The notes: a model not told the origin generated them from the sequence alone. 64,000 nucleotides of DNA from Melanocharis versteri (GCA_013397845.1 VZTG01004619.1:744001-808000); one strand, 5' to 3'. Shown: positions 21,856-35,479, counted from the stretch's first letter. Made by a program: numbers and translations.

Positions 21856-24800
21856 AAAATAGAGCTATTGACAGCTGGGCTCCAAATACTTACTCCAGAA
21901 ATCACAACATAAGCTAAGGGCTTGCCATAATTACACTCATCTCTGCTTCCCTCCTCCCTCAACAAATGATGAGGGGAGAGAAGATTGTCTTTCCAGTATG
22001 CTCTGAGTTCCAATAAATTTGGGTTATGAAGTTCCAGCTGGGGTCTGAATTGCAAACCTGAAAATTACCTTCCAACCACTGCAGTTTGTTAGTATTGATA
22101 GAGCAACAACACCTCCTGGACCTTAGCTGACCCCTCATGCAACAGTAGCAGAGCATCTTTCCTGCTGTGATATTGAATGCACTTGCAGAACTGACTTAAG
22201 CAAGCTACAGTCCTCCATTTTCTCTGGAGAGGATATAAAGAATTAGAAGGATTAATTTGAAACCCGGCTTGCAGAGTGGGATCTGGCAGTCTGTCTTAGT
22301 ACTCGATAATTTTCACCACCTTAGTTTTGCCCTCAGATTGTTTCTGTACCAGGTTTTAAGCTTAGTCCCTCTTCTGGCAGATTTCATGGCACCTGTAAAG
22401 GCTGAATTCAGGAGCTCTTCTCTCCAGTGAGGTCACTTAAGTGCATCAATTTGAAGTTTTTGTGGCAGTTTAGCCATTCCACCCCTGAAAGGAGGGGGTC
22501 TGGCCCTGAACCATCCAACATCCTATGGAAAGGCCTTAGGAGGAAACACATAGGGCAATACAGACTTTCAAAGTGCTTTGCACACTTTTCATTAGCATAT
22601 CTGTATGCATTTTTATTATTCATGAGATTGAATCTGAAGAAAACTAAGCCAGAAGCAGAGCAGTTTGGTTTCTGCATAAAGAATCATCCAGACCCCAAGA
22701 CTGGAGCTACCTCCTGTCTTTCTGCATCCCAGCGTATCTCACTCCTAGCTGCGATTCTTCAATGCAAAATGTTCTAAAGGTTGTCTAAAATAAAACCTCA
22801 TGATTAGGAAACTCTCTTGGAATATGGAGCTCTGCATCCAAACCCTCCTCACTGTGGAAGGCCTACACCTTCTTCTTCCCAGAAAAAAGTCTAGGAGCAT
22901 TGACACAATGTGAGATGCAAATGGCCCACTAGGTATTTGGATAATTGCAGCATACCCTGGCAAGAAATAAGCAGAGGGACCACAGAACACTTTAAAGGGT
23001 TATTCAAGTGCTGAGTGAAGTTCAAGTGCACTTCAGGCCGGAGGAGTTATGGCACTCTCTTTAAGGCTTTTTCCAAGCACATAATTTATTTGTCGCTAAA
23101 GAACTGATATGTCAATGGTCTTCTGACACATAAATATGTCACAGACTTTTCTCTGAAAACAATCAGGGCTCACATTTGCTTTGAAAATCTGTCTAGAATC
23201 CTCAGAACTATAAGAGCTTCATAGTTGGTACCGACCTGGAGATAAAACGTGGTTCTCCAGACACCAAGAGGAGCTTGGACCTGTCATTGCACGACTAAAT
23301 GAAGAGCAAACAAAGGTAGAGGCAAAGCAAGAGCAGAGAGCTTGTAAAATATGCATGGCACAGCCATATATGTCTGCAGTGGGATATCTAAGGTGCTCCC
23401 CTTTGAGACAACGCAACATTGCTCTTAAATAATTCATTTTTTTTCCCTAAATATTATCCAAGCTTGTGTCTTCAGAGTGGAAAGAAGTACTTGCCACTCA
23501 CAAGGGCCTTTAAAGTCTCTTTAAAGTCTCTCTTTTTCAATTTGGCCAATATCAACTTAAACAAGAAAAAAGTAAAAAAGGGGGGAAAAAAGCACACCAC
23601 CTTAATTATAACCTCTTCCTTGTTGTAACAGAAGCCACAAAACCTAAAGAACACATTTTGGCTACCTCCCTTGTGGATATTTCAAGGATGAATTGGCAGC
23701 AAATAATTAATAGCTACTGGCATGAGTAGAGCTGCTGCTTCTCATCAGGAACTTGAAGTTTCTCCAGAAACTTGTGCTGCATCCCTGGCAATGAATTTGT
23801 TACTGAGTGACAAATTTGGGATGAAGGAAAAATGAGCATACAAAATGTTTTTGGAATTTACCTCATTCTGCTCTCCCTTGTCATCAAAATATTACTTCAT
23901 TTGTTCAGGACCAAATACTTCTCATTTTGGGCAGTTGGAGGACTGCAGTGCTATCTCCCAGATTTAAAGGATTAAATGCAACAGAATCTTTCAGAGAGGT
24001 TGCACATCTTGACTGTGAAACACAGTTCATCATATTTCACAAGATTAATATGAGTTTAATTGAACCACCTAGAAGATATATCAGAAGAATAATGCACAGA
24101 GTGGCACAGCTGTTAATTCTTCCTCTTCTATGTCTGATCCAATTCTCACTCAAAAGCATTCATTCCAATCAGTTTAACAGAAGATGGATTGGACCCACAG
24201 GGTGGATCCAAATTACAATGAAGGGCCCAGGAAACCTTTTCTAATTTCTGTAAGCAATAAATAGGCTTCTTATCTAGTATAAACAAAATTGGTACTGAAA
24301 ATGGATTGAAGTGGTGGAAAGTATTTCTGTTTGTCTTTGCAGAAAAATGAATTTTATTCTAGTTTTTGTTTTCCAGATTGATCAGAGTTACATGAAAACA
24401 AACATCATTATTCAGAAGTCAATGCTTTTTGTACCAAAGCCTAGAAAATAAACCATCTTTTTCAGAAAGAAAATCCATTTTCCAAGTTTGATAGAGAAAG
24501 ATGTTCCAGTAATTACACAGATTGGTGAAAATATAAATGAAAAAATCTCAATTAAATTTCCTTAATGTATCCATCAGTCTAAAATCATTATTTAAACTTT
24601 TTTTCATCTCTACTTTTTACCTTGGCTAACCTAGAATAATAATCCTTGGGAGAAGCATAAAAGAGGATGATGCCAGCTGGAAGGATCAGTGGATAGAAAG
24701 TTGGACTCTGATCTTATCTGTGACTCTGATTCATAAAGCCTTGAGCAAGAATCAGTATGTTACAGACTTAGATGTCTACAGATGTCTATGTTTGTCTTCA

Positions 24801-25026
24801 TAAATTTATTTCCCTGAATCCTTTTTTATTGGCAGTGGAAAGACAGAGGATTTTGTGGAGCATTGTTCATTTGAGCTATTTTTCACATTTACCTTAGAAA
24901 GAGCTGAGTCATATCTCCAAGGTGCCTAATTCTCTCTAATGACTATAAAGACTTTCTGGACAAGCAGCTTAGGTTTAGACACCCATATCTGCATGTATAA
25001 ATCCTACTCAGGGTAGTCCTCCACCT

Positions 25027-25028
<2 letters not shown>
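21856..25028. other. Unassigned non-coding DNA
   Basis: No gene is recognised. A plus frame of 116 codons at 22427-22777 overlaps a minus frame of 89 codons and has no known domain, so it is probably chance. The block around 22570-22640 holds octamer-like and ATGCAT-type words (TTAGCATATCTGTATGCATT) and might be a conserved element. A short duplication, CTTTAAAGTCTCTTTAAAGT, lies near 23510. Confidence 0.55.
24681..24770 (+). mobile_element. Possible MIR-like SINE relic (plus)
   Basis: The order ATCAGTGGATAGAAAGTTGG, then GTGACTCTGATTC, then CCTTGAGCAAGAATCAG resembles the tRNA-derived head of a MIR-type SINE (a box-like GTGGATAGAG...TTGGACT, then TGACCTTGAGCAAGTCAC). Only these words are recognisable, so identity is low. 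Confidence 0.4.
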
Positions 25029-25081
<53 letters not shown>

Positions 25082-25087
25082 NTTTTT
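25029..25087. repeat. Poly-T tract of 53 interrupted by one N
   Basis: Fifty-three T residues, one N at 25082, then five more T residues. The N is probably a contig join or unresolved base inside a homopolymer. The true length is uncertain. If biological, it could be the tail of a minus-strand retrocopy lying to its right, but no recognisable gene sequence follows. Confidence 0.95.
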
Positions 25088-28000
25088 GTTTTATTCTTTC
25101 CTGTGCTCAGATGTTCAGCTGTTCCAGACAGGAATATATTCAGCTGCAGAGAAACTTTGTCTCACTGGATATTACAGAGACAGTATTCATATACTCCATG
25201 CTTTGAAGTGGTTGCAGAGAGATTTAGTGGAAGCATTATTTCTTTATGCAAAGGACATGCCACAGTTTCTCCAGTTGTGTCACATGGATACAGCTACGGG
25301 TAGATTTTAGGCTTTCCTCTAACCCTACTATGATCCGAAAATTATGTTGCTTTTCCTCAGGATTCAGTTACATTGGGGTTGTTCCTCTTTGCTCTACTGC
25401 CCTCCTGGAATTCTACAGCTGTGCTGTGTCCTAAATTGTCTAGCAGTTGTGGAGACATGTGTAACCTCACATGGTGAGTTCCTTTTCCTCTCACTCCCTC
25501 TTCCAGAGGGCTCTCATCAGCTCAGATTTTCTGCTGGAGGAAGGATACTGTGCTATTCAACTTCTCAGCTACCTCTGCCTCCCTTTGCCTATATTGCACT
25601 TGCTTTTTCTTCCCCAAACCTTTATTAAAGTAGTTCCAGCACTATTCCCAAAGGACAAAAATGCTAATACACATGAAGGATACCTCATTAAAGATTAGTT
25701 GTGTACCCTGACACTAAATGGGGGCATGTAGCTCCTTCCTGGCTCTGGATGGCTGCAGCATGCTAAGTATCCTATACTGTGGCATAAAATTTATAGATCA
25801 CCTCTCCAGCATTAAGGTTTGCTTGTTTCCTTTCAAAAAAAGCAGCTAAATCCCTGGTCACTCTGGCTTTTTACCCATGTTCATATTAACTTTTATAGCA
25901 GAAGTCTTCTTCATTGGTCATTAAGGCTGAACCAGTGGTATTGCCAACAAGTTCAGAGACAACAACAATGTGCAAGTGTCTGCTTGTGTTGTATATGTGA
26001 TTAACTTTTATGGTGAGGAGGGAGTTGATCTTATATCTTATTCCCTATCAAACCATTTTATAAGAACAGAATCTATTTCTTCATCCTCTTTCACACCACA
26101 TCAACTTAAGCCATCTCTGAACACGCAGTAGATCTTTTTCACCTCTAATTTCTGAGATTTATTTACTGATGACTATGGCAAGAGAGGAACAAAGCAGTAA
26201 GTACAATATATGACTGTTAATAGCTGGATTTCGATGCTAGTCATGTTTGAGCCTTTTACTGCTGGGTAATAATAACTTTTTTATGAGTGTTTGGAGATAA
26301 CATACGTCTCATCACCTTGCTCCTTATGGGGTGGAACTGTAAACAAAATATTTTATATGAGTACTTGCTATAAAATTTAAAATAAATCAAGTTACTCTCT
26401 TAGCCTGGTTAAAAATACTCTTTCCATAGGTTGGTTTCACCCTCTTTCTCCAGGGTGAAGATCCCAGATCAACTGTCAGTTGCACAGACGTCACGCCCAG
26501 TATTACCACAGGGGTATTTAAGCTGGATTCCTGATGAGGCCTGGACTCACTGGCTGGAGAGGCTGTAATGCCTTTGTGTTGTTCTTCCTTCATACCTTCT
26601 ATCCTAAAATAACCTCCCAGGAAGCTCCAGGGCCAGAGACTCCCACACAGAATGCTCAGGTCTCAATAGTGAAAGGAAAGGCAGAGTTTCATAGGCTACA
26701 TACCACCTGAGAATAAGGCCTGCAGAGAGTAGGGTGAGACAGTCCGGCTGCAACTCACAGGAAGCTCAGCAGGACGATTTAACATTGCTTTTTTTGGTTT
26801 TTTAAAAGTTTTTATTTCTTATATTTCTCTATTTCTCTAACCTGTGAAATATTCTGCCACTTTTTCACTTTGTTTTCATTCTTGCCGTGAGTTGTATGTC
26901 TATACTGAGAGAATCCTTGCTGTCGATTTTGTCAAAAGGATTTCTGTAGCAAAAGAAACATTTCTGTTGTTCCTTACTCCCACTCGGAACATTAACAAGT
27001 GCAGGATAATGGATTCCTATCTACGTGCTGTGACATTCTTCCTATAAAGATGCATATACAGTACAGTGCTTCTAGCCTGCTAACAGCTACAAACTGTTTT
27101 TGTATTGATACCATAATATATCCTCAGCATTTATCATCAATTCTCAACATCAAACTATGTCCTACACTGAGGTTGTTACGTTTTAATCTCCACTGGGAGC
27201 AGAGTAATGTGATGTGCAAAGGAGATGTAAGGCCTCTTCTATGTCCATTTTTTACATTAAATTCCCTTTGCAATGCTGCTAAAATCTAAGAAAACCATGA
27301 GAAGCTGTATATTGCAAGACTGAACATTTGAGGACAATGAAGGTGGAGGGACATAAATTACGTGTTTTCTAAATTTTATGCTAAGCTTTTTTCCTTGGTT
27401 GAACCACACATAGTATATGTGATGTTTTGATGTTGCATGTAGATAAACTGTAGCAAATACAAGATTGAACATAACAGGGTAAGAACACATGGAGAAGCTA
27501 GTTTTTAAGCCTTGGCTGTGAAGTTTGAAATCAGTAAAACATTCAAGAATAACTATCAAAATCAGTAAAACATTCAAAAATAACTACCAAAATTAACATC
27601 TGTTAGTGCTCACTAATGGGAAGTAAGGGTGGCAAAATCTACATCTCTTTTTCTTTGCTCACTACATATAGAATTACAAAACCAAGGAACTTAGAGTGAG
27701 GAAACACCAGATTGATTTTCCCACTCATTTCATATGATATCCCACACTCAGTTTGCTAAAGATTTCTAGAGCTACTATGTGCTATATATCTGCAAAAATA
27801 AACTTTATCCCTTCAGATACACTGATATGCTGGAAAACAAACCTCTCCCTGTGGCTCGTAGCTCCGTGGTGTGTAACATCTGAGTAACTAGGAGAAGCTT
27901 TGCATTTTCCCCACTAAATTCTCCCCCAAAGCATCCCTGTTTTTTACCCCCATCTAATTATTATAATAAGACTACCTGAAGGGGAAAGAAGAACAACACT

Positions 28001-28204
28001 GTAATTTTAATATGTTTATCTGAGATATTTGCTCTATTTTTTCTCCAAAGTTGAAAGTTTTCTCATACTGAGTGTCAGCATCCTTTCATCGTAAGAATAT
28101 CCATTAAAATATATTAAATGCATGACAATGCATTAAAACACACTCAATTAGGAAACTTGAGTGTTAATGTGATGATAGAAAAGACTTTCGAGAAGGGTGA
28201 GTCA
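25088..28204. other. Unassigned non-coding DNA
   Basis: The right flank of the poly-T tract carries several overlapping open frames of 60-94 codons (25086-25698) with no recognised domain. The patch at about 26440-26780 is GC-richer than its neighbours. A 31-bp tandem duplication is listed separately. No exon is supported. Confidence 0.55.
27530..27591. repeat. 31-bp tandem duplication
   Basis: Two adjacent 31-base units begin with ATCAGTAAAACATTCAA and differ at two positions. This is a small local duplication of the replication-slippage type. The two differences show it is not brand new. Confidence 0.95.
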
Positions 28205-28265
28205 GTCTAGCTTCACTGACACGAGTGCAGCTGCACCGATTTATATCAGCTAAGGGACTGGACCA
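28205..28265. repeat. Possible tail of an ancient amniote interspersed repeat
   Basis: The words CTTCACTGACACGAGTGCAG, CTGCACCGATTTATATCAGC and TAAGGGACTGGACC match the order of a tail common in reptile and bird genomes (roughly acttcaatgg, ctacaccaatttacaccagc, tgaggatctggcc). The call rests on memory and about 60 bases. Confidence 0.42.
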
Positions 28266-30369
28266 ACATGGTAAGTCCGAAAAATGGCACTAAACATATA
28301 TATGGTCAAAACATTACTCCATACAACAACAGTGCTTGTACTTCAGTGCATAAATATGTACTTCTTATTTGATTTCATAGTCATACAAGCTCAGAATATT
28401 TCAGCAGGCTTTATTTGTTGTCTAGCATGAATTTGAAACTATATGCAGCATGTTTGAGTTACAAGTTGCTGAGGATCCAGCTCAGATTTTCTACTCCTAT
28501 TGCCATTGCAAGAGGAATGAAAGAAAAATCAAGAGAACTTATTTCCAAAGGAAACAGAAATATCTTTATTGCTCACTAAACTGTGCTCATATGAGCTCTC
28601 TAATATGCCTGGGAAGATTTTAACTGAGCAAAAGCCACCTTTGTTCCTAGAATTCCACATTAAAAGTCAAAGCATAGGATTCATGAAGCTAACAATTTCC
28701 AGATCACTCCATCCCCGCTTGGATGAATGTTATAAATGACCTTTCAGGGAGACTCCTGTGACTCTGTGACAGTCACACCAGCCAGAGAACTTTTCTCCTG
28801 TATTTGAGCTGAGTAATATCAGGTTACCACCTAATCCTAACCTATCATTAATCACCACAGAGCCAGACACACACAAAAAAATATTAGCAGTCAGATAGAA
28901 AAGTCTGGAAGGAAAGAGACTCCCTTGCCTGACAGATACAGAAGTAAGTGCTCTGGCAGGCTGTTCAGATTTGGAAGGCCTTCTTTGGAAGGCTGCTCTC
29001 ACAGCAAAAAGGATCAATAGAAAAAAATCAAATGCATTATTTTTGTTTACATCCTAGGCACAACAGTGTAAAAATCCTCACCAGGCTAAGGAGCCTGACA
29101 GCGTGTGATGGATGCCCTGTTTAAATGATGCCTTTGAAAGCTTTCACAGTGCTCTGACAGAGGACTCACTGGAGAATAATGACTTCCCCTTAAATTACAA
29201 GAGCCTGGGATAAGAAGGCAGACAGTGTGAATGTTGCACTATAAATTCAATATATTCAACTGCTTCTGGTGCTAAAGAGCAATTGTTAGTGGTGAAAACA
29301 CATCCAAGATTCGTCTTTGACCCAAGGATGTTTTGGTTATCAGTAATGAGAAAGCTAAGACATTTTATTTTGAATTATTTTTTCTACTTACAGAATATTC
29401 TTGCAATTAACAATAGAAATGTGCTTCAGGCTTGAATTTGCCACACTGGAAATCCATATAAAAATAATACATAAAAATTCAATGGAGGCACTCGAGTGTG
29501 CATTGTGTATAATTCTTAAATACATACAGAGGGTGTACCAGTATAGCTATTTGGTATATTGAGTGTGCTATGAAGCTTTGGAATAATAGATGAAATACCT
29601 GGAGATGGAAACATTACAAAAAAAGTAAACTTTATTTAGATAAAGTAGCTATATTCCATGCAAAGTATGTGGGTTTATTGGTAAGGGAAAGTTTGATCTT
29701 TCTGTAAAATGTGCACACTCATGCTCTTCCCCTCTATTACCAAGCTAAAAGTAGAGGAAACCTCTTTAGAATAAAATTGATGGGCTGGCAGAAACATTCA
29801 CTTTTGTTGGTCTCTGGTCAATAAGTAAACCTATGCTAAGCAAGCAAAGCTCTTTGACCTCCAGACTGCATCTAGATACACCCACATTCATATTACCAGA
29901 TACCACACCTGGAAAACAAACTTCAAGATATTTCAGCCACCACATGCACACCAAAATAAAAAGCCTATTTAGAAGCTGAGCCCTAAATATAAAAACTTTT
30001 GACAGCATATTTCTCTTCCCTGCTAAGGTGGCTACATACTTCTCAAGGACGCTATCCTGAACAATCCCAGTGGAAAAATGCCTCACGCTATAGTGGCTTT
30101 CCAAAGACCAGACTCAGTAAAGGATTGTGAAGGAGCTCATTAGTAGACAGCAAATTACTTAATTCCAGGATACACTAAAATCTCTAGCGGGTCTAACTTT
30201 TTTTTTCTTTTGCAATTAAAACTATCATATTTTCAAATTCCTGATACTTGCTAAAGGTAGCTACTGATAGCTTGCCTAACTGAAAGATTTACAGGTTCCT
30301 CCAGAACACCACAATATGCGCAGCAAATACCCACACACTACATCTATCACACATCACTCTGATTGCCAT

Positions 30370-30440
30370 TTTGTATAAGAGAAATGGAGACAGAAGGAGA
30401 CTAAGAACTTGTGGGTGGTTAGACAAAATCAGAAAATACT
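30370..30440 (-). mobile_element. Possible MIR-like SINE relic (reverse orientation)
   Basis: TATAAGAGAAATGGAGACAG, then GGAGACTAAGAACTTGTGGG resemble the reversed MIR words for a small count of free bases followed by the GACTAAGTGACTTGCCC block. The match is short and diverged. Confidence 0.33.
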
Positions 30441-30690
30441 AGTTCAAAACAAAATAAAAATTAATTACACCCATGGATATAACAGTCATCACTAACATGT
30501 ATAGCCTTTGTAATCTGCTGGGAAAAGGAACAAGCTACTATAACCCAAGGTGTCTTTAGTCCAAATTACAATATGCAAAACCAGGTTTCTGTGTTCATTT
30601 CTTGCTGGATTTTCAAGGACTGGCCAAATGGATATCTCAAAATCACCACAGGAAGATGTTGTAAAAGGAACCCCAAAAGATGGGGCAATA

Positions 30691-30752
30691 TCTTTTGTTC
30701 TTTTTGTTCCTTTTTATTTTTTTTACCTCTTTTTTTCTTTCTTTTTTCCCCA
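30691..30752. repeat. Pyrimidine-rich low-complexity tract
   Basis: About 60 bases of mostly T with some C, seen directly. It gives rise to lysine-rich or phenylalanine-rich open frames on the two strands, which are artefacts. Confidence 0.9.
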
Positions 30753-31327
30753 CTAAGTGTCATGGACTTTGATAAAAATACATTCTCTTCAAAATTTCAC
30801 TAAAGAATGCCAAGGTGTTCTGTAGAAATGGAATACTGAGTATCTAGGAAAGATGGAGATTTGGCCTTTAATCTGATCTGTCCTTTACTTCTCTCCCCTC
30901 ACTCTTTGGCAGATTTTCAGGTGTCTAATCTCTGCGCAATCTCATTCTCTGTATGGAGAAGAGATGCTCTGAGCAGACTAGTGAGATTCACAGAGCTCCT
31001 ACTACTGTATTGCCTTTCATAATCTGTAACTTTTAAATAATGGCTGTATAAACAAATGGAATTTAATTCAGTTTGAGTATTCTTTGGCTAGTAATCAATT
31101 TTGTCCTGAGAAAAAATCAGGAAATTACTTTTTTTTTTTTAATCTAATCACTTTGCACATTTCCTGAAACTACTCAATCATGAACACAAATATTTCGTGG
31201 ATTTTGGAGATGCCATGCATAAAAATCTCTGACTATTTATGAAAGTATCAATCCTAAGAGGGTAAATCTCAGTTCATCATAAAGTTCACAAGCAAAGGCC
31301 AGTCATTAAATTTTTATAGCAATAGTT

Positions 31328-31369
31328 GTAATAATAGTAATAATAGTAATAATAATAATCATCATCATC
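31328..31369. repeat. Imperfect (AAT)n then (ATC)n trinucleotide repeat
   Basis: TAATAATAGTAATAATAGTA is followed by AATAATAATCATCATCATC. It is an impure microsatellite, partly converted from AAT to ATC units. Confidence 0.9.
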
Positions 31370-31828
31370 TTATTTTTATTCAATTCCGCATGTCAGCATG
31401 CAATTTAATTAAGTTCAGATGTTCACTTCACCTAAACATATGACCCAAAGGCCAGAAATGCTTTCCTGGAATTTGATTTTTGCTTAGGTCACAGGATGGA
31501 CCTGAACCCCAATCCCAAATTTCGAATTTGGTATTTGACCTCACAGCTCACTTTAGAGTTGACATCAGCATCCTCTGCCTACATATGAGTAAGCCTAGCT
31601 ACATGATGTGCTGACTCTGGCAGCCCTTTATACCTTGCTGTTCCTATAGAGTTATCGAAAATGGAATTGGTTTGTCTCTACTTTAATCAAGGGTGAAAGC
31701 AAGACAAGTTGCAAAGGAGAGGGAATGAGCAGTGCAATTTGTTGACTACAGCAAATCCTGGTCCATAATTACATTTTGTTCTATGGTAGTTATTTGAATT
31801 CACTTAGTACTCAGAGCACATAATTTCT

Positions 31829-31847
31829 AAAAAAAAAAAAAAAAAAA
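31829..31847. repeat. Poly-A run of 19
   Basis: Nineteen A residues followed by GAAAATAA. No recognisable element lies to its left, so it cannot be assigned as a retroposon tail. Confidence 0.9.
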
Positions 31848-33401
31848 GAAAATAATTTACGGTTGATGCTGATGGGGTGTTTATAAAATATAAATCTGAT
31901 GTCTGTTGAGGCTCATGGACAGTAAAACAGACAATTACTGCTCTGAATGTTCCACTAAAAAATAAAAAGTTGCTGTTTTTGGACATATTTGCTTAAACCA
32001 TATTATTTGGTTTGTTAAAAATTGGCAGAAATGTGTTATTGGAAAAGCTTTTTCCAGTGGAGAACTGGGAAGGTATGAGTCCTGCATTATGTGAGAGGGA
32101 GAAAAAAAAGATTCTCATCAAGCAATGCAGTTTAATGATTTCAGATGATGATCTGCCTAGAGAATATATCTTCTCTAGCTGTGTTGTGCTTGCCGGTAGG
32201 TGCCATTGCAAATTAACTTGTAAAAATTAAGAGTAGGATTAAAGGGACAGAGAGGAAATTAAGGTTACTGAGAAGGTGTTTGGTCTCAATCTGCTTTTCT
32301 CATCGAATGGCCAGAACAATGTCAGCAAGGTGTGAGGTGCTTAGGGTTGAGAAAGTGTATGATGTTTGGACTTGAGAATGTTTTTTCTCTCCTAGCCATC
32401 AAGGAGCTCTTTTCTGATCTAAGTAATTTTTCAGTCCCTCAATCTATTGGTACCACATTGGTAACTTGAATTATCAAAGTTTGTTAAAGCCACCACAAAC
32501 TGAAAAAGCTGATGCACCTTTTCATACATAATTGGTAGCTCTAGTTTGCTTAAAATAATCTCTATAAATAATTTTTTTAACTCGGTATTTGGGAATGGAA
32601 AGCCATGCCAAGGGTATCTCCACCCTGTGTACTGATGTTTCTGTGTATATTAATGAGTATAAAAGGAAGGATTTATCATGAGAGTGTGTAAAAGTGCTAC
32701 GCTGTCAAATGTTTTATGGAGTATGAAATTGTAAGTGCCAACACAATAATAGTAAGATGGGGGTTGTAGTACAGTTAAGAGTGATCAAAATCAATAAATT
32801 CAGAAAACTGTCTGGATGCATCATAAAAGAAGAGCGTTCATAATGGTTGCCTCTCTGTGACAAAATGAAAATAAACCAGAGAACAGAAAATGAACAATTA
32901 TGATATTTTAGGGTCTAGCATCAACGTCCAAGTGATGTGCTTTGGTGTTGGGCAGATGTCTATAGCAAAGCCAAGACTGAAAGACGGGATTCCTTCTTTT
33001 GGCCTACATGATTGAAAAGATAAATGAAATGTGTGACAACATCTATTCATGCACCAATTTCACTCTCAAGTCAGCCTTAAAATTCAGAATCATTGTAATG
33101 ATTCACTTGCCAATCTACAGAAACAGTGGAGCTAAAACAAGTTCTTGTTTTCCTCATAGTTAAATACTGGCTGTGTCTGTGGCACCCAGTTCATTGTCAT
33201 GGCACAGAGTATTAATATTGCACAGTGTCGAGGAATTATTCAAAACCTTTTCTGATTACCCTTATTAATTGCACAAAGAGGGTCTTTAAGAAAAGTGACT
33301 TAGAATCCCAAAAAGGTAAATTTGCAGAATTTTGAGTCTAGATGTCTACAATTGCGAAGTAACTGTTAAAGGGTGTCCACAAGCATATGACAGTGTATCT
33401 A

Positions 33402-33486
33402 ATTTTTTTTAATATATATAATTTCTGCATATGCAATATATGTTATAACTATATATTCATAATATATGTAATATATAATATTTTTT
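33402..33486. repeat. AT-rich alternating tract
   Basis: About 85 bases dominated by ATATAT and ATATGTAATAT words, with several short palindromes. It is low complexity and possibly cruciform-prone. No element ends were identified. Confidence 0.85.
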
Positions 33487-35479
33487 GGGAAAAAAGGGAC
33501 ATCCTATGCTTACACTTTTATATGCCCAGTTTCAGATGCTGAAAATAAAGGTCTTGATGTGTAATGACTTCTTCTGAAATGCTGACTGTTAGGACTCCTA
33601 CCAGCAACACTTTTTAGCACAAATTTAATTCAAATTCAAGAGAAATGAAAATATTTGCTGGCTCAAAGTTGGATATAAGCACAAATGTTTTGCTGAATGT
33701 GTGCCACAATTCTGAGTTCTCCACCAGGGAAATAACACACAGTCAAAGACAGAACATCCTAAGGTGCAGCAATCCAAACTAATTTTTATTTTATCATCGT
33801 GTATTGATGCACATAACAGATCTCACCCCACAAGTGAAGTCTTGTAGAAAAATTACTTTAGTAAGTTAATTTTGGAATAAGAGCTAAAGATATCCTCAAT
33901 GTGTAGGGGCTCATTTCTTAATATGGGATAGTTATAAGTGGAATTCCATAGGCAATTTTTTCATTCTATTTGCTCCATGTTACGTCTGCCCTTAGATAAA
34001 TTGAAGGTCTCTTAGTGCATGAGTTTAGAATTCAAACATGGTATAAATTCAAAAATATTCTTTCCCTTCTGGTGCATAAAAATGGAGGGATGATATTTCT
34101 CCACTGCCTTCAACAGAATTAACTTTTGGATGAATTTAGGACACAGAAACTGAAAACTATTTTCCGTATATGCTACATTCTTGCCTTTGCTTTCCTAAAA
34201 CCTATGCAAAAAAAGTCTTATACAGAACTGCTGGAAAAAAATCATGTTCATAGCTGTTCCACTTAGAGTGCCAAAATACATAGGAAATGTATTTTTCACT
34301 AAAAAACTCACAGCAGAAATGAAAATATTCTGTACAGAACTATACAAACAAAACTGCTCAGTTCAGAGTCTAGCACTGGTGATTTCTGTCTTTGCATATG
34401 GGAAGGAGCTGTTAAGGTTTGTTTAATTATTACTTACACCGTAATATAGTCCACAGAGAAAAATTAATTGCAAAATGTATCCATCTTAGAGGGGAAGTAA
34501 TATCAGCAAGGATAAAAGCTGAAGCTTTTCCAATTAAAGCTGCCATCAGTAAAATGCAGAATCTGATTGTAAATGCAAAAAAGCAGTTTAACTTTAGCTC
34601 TCCTGCAAATACACCACGGATTGGGGATGTGAACACCATCTGTCCAAATACTGGCCAAACCAATCTTTTTTAATAATCATATAGATTCAAACACAATCAC
34701 CATGACATGCAGTTGTAATCTTGCTCCAAGGTTCTTTAAGACAAGCAAATTCTCTGTTTATCTGTGAAGGACTAAGTGATGAGTCACTTTCTGAGTATTT
34801 ATTTAACCCACTCTGATTACATTCATTTGTTGCATGTCTGAATATAGGTTCAATAGAGCTTGAGATCAGAAGAGGAGCAGAGTTATATCTGCAATCCTGT
34901 TAAATGGTAATCCCATTTTAGTGTCAGGCTCAATCTTCCACTGGTATTGATTGTCCTAGCTACCGTATTGCCACTGACATTATAAATATGGCATGACTAA
35001 TTAATTAGAAGTTTTATTACTTTTTAATCTATTGTCTCTTTTAGAAAGCAGTTTAATAGACCAAATGAAATTTGTTGGCTATTTTAATTCAAAATTTATT
35101 CAAAACAATGATGTACAGTAGTAATTTGCTTTTCTGAAAAGTAACAAGCTGATAGCACCTATTACTTTTGAAAATCATCTGAGGTTGAAAAGAAGTTTTA
35201 AAGAACTTCTGGATACAACAGAGAAATGTGTTGGCTTGCTTTTCTAAATATGGATGCTAGATGACACCAAGTGTGGTTAACACACCGGAAGGATGGGATG
35301 CCACTCAGAGGGACTTGGACAAGCTCAGGAAGTGAGAACCTCATGCAGTTCAACAAGGCCAATTGGAAGGGTCTGCACATGGGTCAGGGCAATCCCCAGT
35401 ATCAATACTGGCTGGGGAATAAAGGGATTGAAAGTAGTCCTGAGAAGAAAGACTTGAGGGTGCTGGTGGATGAAAAGCT

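Larger units (their letters stand above)
28266..35239. other. Unassigned AT-rich non-coding DNA
   Basis: The longest stretch without any clear mobile element. It holds low-complexity tracts (listed separately) and a possible MIR-like relic. The block at about 34450-34650 is open on both strands and has the look of a conserved non-coding element, with TTCCAATTAAAGCTGCC and ATTGTAAATGCAAA. No exon, promoter or RNA gene could be supported. Confidence 0.55.

Noticed and set aside
22427..22777. Plus-strand 116-codon frame
   Set aside because: It overlaps an 89-codon frame on the other strand and has no domain, signal peptide or splice context, so it is most likely chance.
25086..25698. Group of overlapping plus frames beside the poly-T tract
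   Set aside because: A retrocopy with a poly-T on its left should read on the minus strand, but these frames read on plus and have no domain.
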